Positions 1-6,923 of a DNA stretch of 38,592 nucleotides are shown piece after piece. The stretch lies in the NCBI GenBank assembly GCA_020048405.1, contig JAIFMP010000106.1, forward strand, positions 1 to 38,592, written 5' to 3'. Source of the stretch: Hydrogenophaga sp. GTDB lineage: Bacteria > Pseudomonadota > Gammaproteobacteria > Burkholderiales > Burkholderiaceae_C. Below the pieces are notes generated by a model that saw nothing but the letters and a program-made list of their open reading frames with translations, searched no databases and had not been told where the DNA came from. The translations under genes were made by a program, and so were the position numbers. The first letter of the stretch is position 1; every line of letters begins with the position of its first letter.

Positions 1-206
1 GAGGCTCCAACGAGAACATGAACGGCCTGGTGCGCCAGTACCTCCCCAAGGGCACCGACTTGTCGGGCTACAGCCAGGAGCAGCTTGATGCGATTGCAGA
101 TGAAATCAACAACCGCCCCAGGAAGGGATTGGGCTTACGATCACCTCTGGCGGTCTACACAGAACTGCTGTTGAATTCCCCGCAACACTCCACCCTCATT
201 CACTGA
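1..206 (+). pseudogene. IS30-family transposase, C-terminal fragment cut by the window edge
   Basis: The reading frame is open from the left edge (codons from base 3) to the TGA at 204-206. The tail reads GSNENMNGLVRQYLPKGTDL, followed by EINNRPRKGLG and a final RSPLAVYTELL. This is the very conserved C-terminal end of IS30-family DDE transposases, which contains the catalytic glutamate (SNEN). The ATG at 18 is only an internal methionine. The rest of the gene lies outside the window, so it cannot be judged intact or broken. The element ends just before the polysaccharide locus and may mark its left boundary. Confidence 0.85.
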
Positions 207-212
207 AAACCA

Positions 213-240
213 GGGTGTTGCACTTCACTTTTGAATCCGC
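213..240. repeat. putative right terminal inverted repeat of the IS30-family element
   Basis: GGTGTTGCACTTCACTTTTG and the following AATCCGCC lie directly after the transposase stop, where an IS30-type right end is expected. The left end is outside the window, so the inverted-repeat relation cannot be checked. Confidence 0.45.
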
Positions 241-339
241 CGGCTCAATAATTTATTTCGCCCACTGCACCCGGAGAGCTTTTCGGCAGCGTTGGCCAAC
301 CACACACATGCACTTAGCGGTGCAATACGCGTCCAAAAA

Positions 340-933
340 TCAAGCCAACTTCTTGATGACTGCGCTCAATATAGATCTCCGCATCGAACTGAAATAAGGA
401 GTGTCCTTGGGTTTCTGTGCGATCAAAACGGAATCTCGCCACATCTCGCTACCTTCTCCGCCGGTACCAACCCAATCGGTTTCAGCCTTCAGCACGTCCA
501 GTCCAGCAAAACGCGCAATCGCCCTCAGGCCGTCAGGGTAAAACCGCCAGCAATCGACTGGGTAGCGGTGTTCAGGGCCCGCAGACGGCACGATCAGGCA
601 GCAAATTCCGCCGGGTCGCAACACGCGTGCAATCTCGAGGGCGCTGATCCAGAAAAAATCTATATGCTCAAAAGCTTGACCAGAAACAACCACATCAGCA
701 CTGTTTCTACCAAGCTCTTTCCAGTCATAAGGGCTCTGCAGCACGATATCTACGTTGCGCCCGGGTGCTAAGTCCACGCCAACATATCGCCATTGGTTCT
801 GCGCAAACAGAGGCCGGTAACTACCATTGACGTCCTGGCTCCCAATGTCAACGATCTGCAGTTGCTCATCTAAGCGCGGCAACAAATAATCATCCCTGAA
901 GCCCTTGATGCGGCCAAACGAACTGTCGTGCAT
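340..933 (-). CDS. class I SAM-dependent methyltransferase (type 11) of the polysaccharide locus
   Basis: The 197-residue protein has a class I methyltransferase fold. Motif I is VDIGSQDVNGSY (about residues 28-39), an acidic YVGVDL follows, and the post-II motif is ADVVVSGQAFEHIDFFW. The MHDSSFGR start and the EHRYPVDCWRFYPDG segment recall small methyltransferases found inside O-antigen and capsule clusters. Acceptor and methylated position cannot be read from sequence; modification of a sugar or glycan intermediate is inferred from context. It is transcribed away from the ABC-exporter operon, with about 117 bases between its start and the Wzm start. It appears full length, and ends about 100 bases from the IS30 terminus. 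Confidence 0.8.
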   Translation of the reverse strand: MHDSSFGRIKGFRDDYLLPRLDEQLQIVDIGSQDVNGSYRPLFAQNQWRYVGVDLAPGRNVDIVLQSPYDWKELGRNSADVVVSGQAFEHIDFFWISALEIARVLRPGGICCLIVPSAGPEHRYPVDCWRFYPDGLRAIARFAGLDVLKAETDWVGTGGEGSEMWRDSVLIAQKPKDTPYFSSMRRSILSAVIKKLA

Positions 934-1015
934 ATCAATTTGTCGCGGTCATTTGAAGCTACCGCCCGTTATTGTTCATCACGGTATGATACAGGCCCGT
1001 CATTTTTACCCTCCA

Positions 1016-1027
1016 CACAGCGCTGTG
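1016..1027. promoter_or_regulatory. perfect 12-bp palindrome in the divergent intergenic region
   Basis: CACAGCGCTGTG is a perfect dyad 23 bases upstream of the Wzm start, in the region shared with the divergent methyltransferase. A TATGAT hexamer at 985-990 could be a -10 box, but no convincing -35 element lies at the right distance. It could be an operator; the sequence alone does not prove it. Confidence 0.3.
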
Positions 1028-1050
1028 GGTACGCAAACACAACACCGGTC

Positions 1051-1842
1051 ATGCGCTTCAGAGATACCCGCCACCTATGGCTAATAGCCAATTTGCTCAA
1101 GCGCAGACTGGCGGAACGTTACCGTGGCAGTGCCTTGGGTGTGTCGTGGGCCGTACTGTTACCCATGCTCATGCTGGCTGTGTATACATTCTTCTTCAGG
1201 CACTTATTGGGCGTGCGCTGGCCTGGCGATCCAGCAGCAACAGATTTGGAAGTGGCCCTGCGCATCTTCTTGGGCCTGACGTTTGTCAACCTCGCTGGCG
1301 AAGTGCTCACCTCCTCCACCCGTCTGGTGCTCGAGCAACCAGCCTACATCAAAAAAATGCAGTTTCCGCTGCCCATCTTGGCATATGTGTTGGTCGGAGC
1401 GGCGTTCGTGCAAGCATTGTTGGCATTGGGTATTGCGGTCATCGCAGGGTTGCTGGGGGGTTCGGGTCCACCCTGGGCCTTTCCCCTGATCCTCGCCTAC
1501 AGCATTCCCCTGATCATCTGGCTGTTGGCTGCGTCTTGGACACTCTCTGCGCTCGGCGTGTTCCTGCGCGACCTTCAGCACATTCTTCCGCCGCTGGTAA
1601 CCGTGCTGCTATTTCTCTCCCCGGTCTTCTACACGGTATCGGCCTTGCCGTCAGAGTGGCACACCCTCATGTCCTTCAACCCACTCACCCTACCCATAGA
1701 AGCAGGGCGTCACCTCATTTTGGGTGATCCGGCCCCCAGTTCCGCCCTGTGGGCAATCCAATTCACAGGAGCCGCTTTGGCTGCCGTGGGTGCACGTTGG
1801 CTATTTGAGCGGGTACAGCCTGGGTTTGCCGATGCGCTCTGA
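1051..1842 (+). CDS. wzm: polysaccharide ABC exporter, permease subunit (Wzm/ABC-2 type)
   Basis: This 263-residue inner-membrane protein has about six hydrophobic segments and the usual ABC-2 N-terminus of the O-antigen/teichoic-acid exporter family (LLKRRLAERYRGSALGVSWA). Late conserved elements include LSPVFYTVSALP, FNPLTLPIEAGR and a final PGFADAL. The ORF track starts at 928, but the 41 extra residues are not family-like; ATG 1051 gives the normal length. It forms the membrane channel that exports an undecaprenyl-PP-linked glycan with the adjacent ATPase. The ATPase start overlaps its stop by 11 bases, so the two are co-translated. There is no Wzx or Wzy nearby, which fits ABC-dependent export of a chain finished in the cytoplasm. 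Confidence 0.88.
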   Translation: MRFRDTRHLWLIANLLKRRLAERYRGSALGVSWAVLLPMLMLAVYTFFFRHLLGVRWPGDPAATDLEVALRIFLGLTFVNLAGEVLTSSTRLVLEQPAYIKKMQFPLPILAYVLVGAAFVQALLALGIAVIAGLLGGSGPPWAFPLILAYSIPLIIWLLAASWTLSALGVFLRDLQHILPPLVTVLLFLSPVFYTVSALPSEWHTLMSFNPLTLPIEAGRHLILGDPAPSSALWAIQFTGAALAAVGARWLFERVQPGFADAL

Positions 1843-3064
1843 ATCAGCACTCCTGCGTGGCCAAATCCATTTATCTGGCATTGGCAAAGCGTATGCTGAT
1901 GTGGTCAATCCCATCCATGCCCTGAAGGAGGCGCTGACCCGCAGAGCCAATCACTCGCAGCGCTGGGTACTGCAAGGAGTCGACTTGGATCTGCCCCCAG
2001 GCGGTAGCTTGGGTGTCATCGGTGCCAACGGCGCTGGAAAGTCCACGCTGCTGCAAATCATGGCCGGCACGCTGCAGCCCAGCGCCGGTACACGTGTGTG
2101 CGACGGAAAAATAGGCGCCCTGTTGGAACTTGGTGCAGGGTTCAACCCTGAGTTCACAGGGGAGGAAAACGCCCGCCTCGCCTGTGTTGTGATGGGCATG
2201 CTGCCGCGAGACGCTGAATCCGTTCTGCCACACATACAAGCCTTTGCCGACATCGGTCCCTCTTGGTCCCGCCCCGTCAAAACATATTCCAGTGGCATGT
2301 TTGTGCGGCTGGCCTTTGCCGTGTCCACAGCCATAGAGCCAGACATACTCATCATCGACGAAGCGCTGTCTGTTGGCGATGCCGCCTTTTCCCGCAAAAG
2401 CTTCGACCGCATCATGGCCCTGCGAGAGCAAGGCGTTACCCTCGTTTTTTGCACCCACGCCCTCTACCAGGTCGAAATGTTGTGTGACCAGGCCATCTGG
2501 GTCGACCAGGGCCGCATCATGGCCCATGGCAGCGCATCCTCGGTCGTGGCACGCTACAACCAGCACATACAGCTGTCAACTCAGCAGACCGGTCCCGAGC
2601 CAGCCTCCGGCCAGCAGCGAACAATCGGCGCCGCTGACCGGCTCGCCCGCATCAGCCAGGTCAGCCTGCTCGTCAACAACCAATCCTGCAGCCCTCAGCA
2701 GCCCCCAGACCTCCGCAGCGGTGTCGACGAACTCGCCGTGTGCATCCAGGCAGAGCACGACCCTTCCGTCCCCCCGCCCACCGTCGCTGTACTCATCAGC
2801 GACGCAGCCGGCATGCACATCACCAGTTGCACCTCGTTTCACGACGGAATAACTTGGCATGCTACCGAGGGCAACCTGATCGCCACCGTCCGCTTGCCTC
2901 ACCTGCCCCTCATGCGCGGAGAATTCTCCGTCGACGTCTTCCTCCTGTGCGAAAAGGCCATCCACGTATACGAACACGTGGTCAATGCGGCACGTTTTAA
3001 CGTGGCGGCCACGGGAGCAGAGCCGGGCATAGTCCGGCTGCCCCACACCTGGGAGCAGTCATGA
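1832..3064 (+). CDS. wzt: polysaccharide ABC exporter, ATP-binding subunit with Wzt-like C-terminal domain
   Basis: The 410-residue ATPase shows Walker A GANGAGKST (about residues 64-72), the signature YSSGM (about 152) and Walker B ILIIDEAL (about 172-179). VDQGRIMAHG closes the nucleotide-binding domain near residue 230. The remaining ~170 residues form a separate beta-rich region (VAVLISDAAGMHIT, GEFSVDVFLL) as in Wzt proteins. In that family the C-terminal domain recognises a modified, often methylated, non-reducing end of the glycan. The ATG at 1832 is chosen because the upstream part of the ORF overlaps the permease in another frame and is not homologous. The stop overlaps the next start (ATGA). 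With the methyltransferase domain encoded two genes later, capped-chain export is a reasonable inference. Confidence 0.87.
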   Translation: MRSESALLRGQIHLSGIGKAYADVVNPIHALKEALTRRANHSQRWVLQGVDLDLPPGGSLGVIGANGAGKSTLLQIMAGTLQPSAGTRVCDGKIGALLELGAGFNPEFTGEENARLACVVMGMLPRDAESVLPHIQAFADIGPSWSRPVKTYSSGMFVRLAFAVSTAIEPDILIIDEALSVGDAAFSRKSFDRIMALREQGVTLVFCTHALYQVEMLCDQAIWVDQGRIMAHGSASSVVARYNQHIQLSTQQTGPEPASGQQRTIGAADRLARISQVSLLVNNQSCSPQQPPDLRSGVDELAVCIQAEHDPSVPPPTVAVLISDAAGMHITSCTSFHDGITWHATEGNLIATVRLPHLPLMRGEFSVDVFLLCEKAIHVYEHVVNAARFNVAATGAEPGIVRLPHTWEQS

Positions 3065-4014
3065 CCCCCGCCCTGAACAACCCACTGTGGTGGCGGTACC
3101 GGGTGGCAAACGCGGCGCTATCTGCCCTGCCGTTGCAACTGCAGTACAGGCTGGCAGAAACATGGGGTCGTTGGCGCTCCCCACGCATGGCCAGTGACGA
3201 CGCAGCCATCCGCCACGCCATAGCCAGTCTGGTGCAACCGCAGGGTGGCTACGCTGACGCAGCAGCAGCCAGCAGGCAATACCAGGGCTTGCAGTCCCGC
3301 ATCAGGTTAGACGACCACCGCATGGCCACAGCGTCAGTGCCTGCTGTGGTCAGCCAAGTCACCGCAACCAATGCCAATGCACTGGCCCCGGTGTTCAACA
3401 GTGGCACGGGCACCATCATCCTCACAGCGCACTACGGCCGCTTGGGCATGATCGGCCCTGGCCTGCGCAGCCTTGGCAAAACGTCTGCCTTCTTGTCGGC
3501 CACCGTTGACGAGCGTGCCACAGCGCTGTCACCCATGCAGCGCTGGGTCGGCTATCGCAATGGTCAGAGCCTGCAGCGCTTTGCCCAAGGCCAATGGGTC
3601 ATGGCAGACGACCCGGCCACCCGCCTGCGCGCCGTGCTGCGCCAGGGCCAGCCGCTCATCGTCGTCATGGACGCATTCTCCTCCCGCAGCCCACAGCGTC
3701 ATGTGTTCCGTTTTGGCTCTGGCTCCATGGCCATCCCCACTGGGGTAGTCCGCTTGGCCGAGGCCACCGGTGCACCTCTGGTCCTCGCACTCATGCACGA
3801 CATGGGCAACGCCCAGGTGCAAATGCGTTGCAGGTCATTGCAGGGCAGCCCCCAGCAAGCCGTCCAACAGGCCTTCGACACCTTGGCGCAAGCAGTGCTG
3901 GCCGAGCCTTGGCAGTGGTGGCTCTTGCCCCACGCACATGCTCTGTGGCAACCCCACGCAGCCAATACAGCCGCCACTCCCTGCCCACACACAGCCAAAG
4001 AGGCCCCAAATTGA
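3061..4014 (+). CDS. LpxL/HtrB-like lysophospholipid acyltransferase-fold protein with a degenerate catalytic motif
   Basis: This 317-residue protein resembles the LPLAT (LpxL) superfamily. It has a hydrophobic/aromatic N-terminus (NPLWWRYRVANAALSALP), a first core block IILTAHYGRLGM, then LIVVMDAFSS and MAIPTGVVRLAEATGAPLV. These correspond to the HX4(D/E) region and the later substrate-binding blocks. At the key site the histidine is H124, but the acid five residues later is replaced by glycine (HYGRLG), so classical acyl transfer is doubtful. It starts in an ATGA overlap with wzt and ends in a TTGA overlap with the methyltransferase-GT2 fusion, so it belongs to the export operon. It might modify a glycan or lipid carrier, or be a non-catalytic relative. 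Confidence 0.62.
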   Translation: MTPALNNPLWWRYRVANAALSALPLQLQYRLAETWGRWRSPRMASDDAAIRHAIASLVQPQGGYADAAAASRQYQGLQSRIRLDDHRMATASVPAVVSQVTATNANALAPVFNSGTGTIILTAHYGRLGMIGPGLRSLGKTSAFLSATVDERATALSPMQRWVGYRNGQSLQRFAQGQWVMADDPATRLRAVLRQGQPLIVVMDAFSSRSPQRHVFRFGSGSMAIPTGVVRLAEATGAPLVLALMHDMGNAQVQMRCRSLQGSPQQAVQQAFDTLAQAVLAEPWQWWLLPHAHALWQPHAANTAATPCPHTAKEAPN

Positions 4015-6923
4015 CCGACCCCGTAAAGCCAGGCGAGGCCCTGAAATACAGCGTCAACCACGACAACGTAGACCCCGAATCCGTGCTGGGTCACCTCCTG
4101 TCGCTCATCAAGTCAGGCTCACGGGTTCTGGAGCTCGGGTGTGCCGCCGGCAGCATGACCCGCATACTTCACGAGCGCCACGGTTGCCAGGTCGACGGAT
4201 TAGAACTTGACCCCGTTTCCGCCGAACAGGCCCGCCCGTTTTGTTCCCGCTTGCTGATTGGCAACCTCGAAACCGTCCAGTGGGACGGCCCATTTTTCCA
4301 GGGCCAGCAATACGACCACATACTCATTGCGGACGTACTCGAGCACATGCGAGAGCCCGGTCAAGTCCTACGGGGTGTGTCAAACCTGCTGGCTTCTGGT
4401 GGGTCCATTCTGGTGTCCACCCCCAACATCAGCTTTGCAGGCGTGCAGGCTGCAATACAGGCTGGCTGGTTTCCCTACGCCCCCACCGGGTTGCTTGACC
4501 AGGGTCACGTCCACTTCTTCACGCGCTTCGAACTCGAAGCCCTCGTTCTGCAATGCGGGGGCGTCCCCGTTGAACGGCGTGCCGTCCATTGGGGCCCAAA
4601 TGACTCCGAATTCGCCTCCTACTGGGCCGAACTCACCCCTCAAGCCCAACAAACACTGCTGTCTTCGCCCGATGCAACCGTGTACCAGTGGGTTGTTTCC
4701 ATAGAGCGCCCGTCTGAAAAAACTTGGCGACGCTGCGTGATGTTTGCCCCCGAGCGTGCGTTGTACAGCCAAAAATGGGGCCAACTCGTCCAGCAAGTCA
4801 ACACACTCCAGCAAGAGCTCGAAGCTGGCCATCAACGCGCGCTCGGCATGCTGGACAGCGTCAAACAGCTTCGGTTGCGACAGTATGAATTAGAGAGGCA
4901 ACTCATCACCCAACAACAGCAAGCCCACACTGCAACAGCGAAGTTGGAGCAAGTCTTCACATCCACCAGCTGGCGTCTCACAGCCCCCGTGCGCAATGCC
5001 AGAGCAACAGCCTCCCGCTGGCGCACCAACGCAAGCTTGCTTGCCAAGTCACTTCGTACCCAAGGGGTTGCTCCCACGCTGCTCAAGGTCGTCAAAAAAC
5101 TTGCGAGCCACCAGGCACCCACAGTCCCGGTCGGCGCCCCCACGTCTGAATTGTTTCAGCCTGATTGGGCTGCCTACAGGGACTGGCTCAACCAATACGA
5201 GCAATTGCCTTCAGACGGTACTGACCAAGTTGCCGTGGCCCTGCAAACCGCTGGCAACTGGCCCACCTTCAGTGTCATCATGCCGGTGTTCAACCCCAAT
5301 TTGGTGTGGCTGCTCCAGGCAATTGAATCAGTCCGTCAGCAGTGGTACCCGCACTGGCAACTCATCATCGTTGACGACGCCAGCACCCAGCAGCGCCAAG
5401 AACTCATGGCCCTGCTGGAGCGCAAGTCAGCCGATGACCCGCGCATCCGCGTCACCTACCGCGAGTCAAACGGGCACATTTCCCGTGCAACCAACGACGG
5501 CCTGAACCACTCAACCAGCGACTGGGTCACCTTCATCGACCAGGACGACACACTCGCACCTCATGCCCTGTGGTGTTTGGCAGATGCCATACGCCAAAAC
5601 CCAGTCGCAAAGCTCGTTTACTCGGACGAAGACAAAATAAATGAGACCGGTTCACGGCTCGAGCCCCACTTCAAACCCGACTGGAACCCGGACCTTCTCC
5701 TCTCCTACAACTACATATGCCACTTGGCGGCCTACCGTCGCCACGTTATGTTGGAGGTGGGTGGACTTCGCCCAGGCTTCGAAGGCGCACAAGACTTCGA
5801 CCTTGCCCTCCGCTTCACCGAACAGTGCACGCCTGCTGAAATTGTCCATGTCCCACGGCTGCTCTACCACTGGCGCGTGCACCAGGGCAGCACCTCCAGC
5901 AGTCTTGGTGTCAAGCCCTACGCCATGCAAGCTGGCGTACTGGCGCTGGAACAAGCCTTGCAGCGCCGCAGCGTGGTCGGGTCGGTTCACATCGACCATG
6001 ACCTCGCCTTCCAGGTCAAGTACGACATCACGGCTACTCCCCCACACGTCACGCTGGTCGTCCCTACTCGCAATGGCGGCAACCTGCTCAAAACCTGTAT
6101 CAGCAGTGTTCTCGCGCTGACCGACTACACCCACTTCGACATCCTCATCATCGACAACGGATCCGACCAACCTCACACTCTGGGCCTGTTGCAAGACTAC
6201 GCCGCACATCCCCGCTGCAGCGTTGTCAAAGACCCTCGGCCCTTCAACTACGCCGCGCTCCACAATGCAGCCATACCGGCAGCCAAAGGAGACTTCGTCT
6301 TGCTGCTCAATGACGACATCCAAGTCACCCAACCCGACTGGCTGCGTGAAATGGTCTCTGTCGGCTTGCAACCCGGCGTAGGCATCGTGGGTGCGCGCTT
6401 GCTCTACCCCAACAACGCCGTACAGCATGGAGGTACCGTCATGGTCGGGGGCGTGGCTGGCCACGCCCACAAGCACTTCCCGGCCAGTCATTGGGGCTAC
6501 ATGATGCGCGCCCGCGTCCGCCAAACCCTGTCTGCCGTCACCGCCGCGTGTTTGTTGGTTCGCAAAGAGGTCTACCAGCAAGTCGGCGGCATGGACGAAA
6601 CCCTGGCTGTGGCGTTCAACGACGTGGCCTTTTGCCTGGCCGTCGGCGCCGCCGGGTATCGCATCGTCTGGACGCCATACGCTGAGCTCGTCCACCACGA
6701 GTCAGCTACCCGTGGCCACGAGCATGTCGACCCGGCCAGGGTTGAGCGCTTCAACCGCGAAATCAAATACATGCAGGCGACATGGGGCAGCCAGTTGGCT
6801 TACGACCCGGCATGGAACCCCAACTTGAACAACATGCGCGAAGACTTCGCACTGGCACACCCACCTCGTTTGAAGCCCTTGTTTCCAGGTATCCAAGTTC
6901 CCACAGAGCCCGGCAATGTCTAA
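4011..6923 (+). CDS. methyltransferase-GT2-GT2 fusion glycosyltransferase
   Basis: This 970-residue cytoplasmic protein has three parts. Residues ~1-230 are a class I methyltransferase (VLELGCAAGS at 39-48; ILIADVLEHM near 104-113). Residues ~260-330 are helical and Gln-rich, ending in TSTSWRLTAPVR, a linker often found before GT2 domains. Two GT2 domains follow: the first opens with FSVIMPVFNP (~420) and has FIDQDDT (~508); the second opens with VTLVVPTRNGG (~680) and has LLLNDDIQV (~764). The ORF track begins at 3594, but that part overlaps the acyltransferase gene. TTG 4011, inside a TTGA stop/start overlap, gives a complete methyltransferase. The next in-frame ATG would remove SAM motif I. 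The likely role is chain extension or capping coupled to Wzm/Wzt export; sugars and linkage are unknown. Confidence 0.85.
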   Translation: MTDPVKPGEALKYSVNHDNVDPESVLGHLLSLIKSGSRVLELGCAAGSMTRILHERHGCQVDGLELDPVSAEQARPFCSRLLIGNLETVQWDGPFFQGQQYDHILIADVLEHMREPGQVLRGVSNLLASGGSILVSTPNISFAGVQAAIQAGWFPYAPTGLLDQGHVHFFTRFELEALVLQCGGVPVERRAVHWGPNDSEFASYWAELTPQAQQTLLSSPDATVYQWVVSIERPSEKTWRRCVMFAPERALYSQKWGQLVQQVNTLQQELEAGHQRALGMLDSVKQLRLRQYELERQLITQQQQAHTATAKLEQVFTSTSWRLTAPVRNARATASRWRTNASLLAKSLRTQGVAPTLLKVVKKLASHQAPTVPVGAPTSELFQPDWAAYRDWLNQYEQLPSDGTDQVAVALQTAGNWPTFSVIMPVFNPNLVWLLQAIESVRQQWYPHWQLIIVDDASTQQRQELMALLERKSADDPRIRVTYRESNGHISRATNDGLNHSTSDWVTFIDQDDTLAPHALWCLADAIRQNPVAKLVYSDEDKINETGSRLEPHFKPDWNPDLLLSYNYICHLAAYRRHVMLEVGGLRPGFEGAQDFDLALRFTEQCTPAEIVHVPRLLYHWRVHQGSTSSSLGVKPYAMQAGVLALEQALQRRSVVGSVHIDHDLAFQVKYDITATPPHVTLVVPTRNGGNLLKTCISSVLALTDYTHFDILIIDNGSDQPHTLGLLQDYAAHPRCSVVKDPRPFNYAALHNAAIPAAKGDFVLLLNDDIQVTQPDWLREMVSVGLQPGVGIVGARLLYPNNAVQHGGTVMVGGVAGHAHKHFPASHWGYMMRARVRQTLSAVTAACLLVRKEVYQQVGGMDETLAVAFNDVAFCLAVGAAGYRIVWTPYAELVHHESATRGHEHVDPARVERFNREIKYMQATWGSQLAYDPAWNPNLNNMREDFALAHPPRLKPLFPGIQVPTEPGNV

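Noticed and set aside
1-240. Complete insertion sequence at the left edge
   Set aside because: Only the transposase tail and one probable terminus are in the window; completeness cannot be assessed.
5652-6698. 348-residue minus-strand ORF opposite the second half of the methyltransferase-GT2 fusion
   Set aside because: The plus strand encodes recognisable GT2 motifs throughout; the minus ORF shows none and is a shadow.
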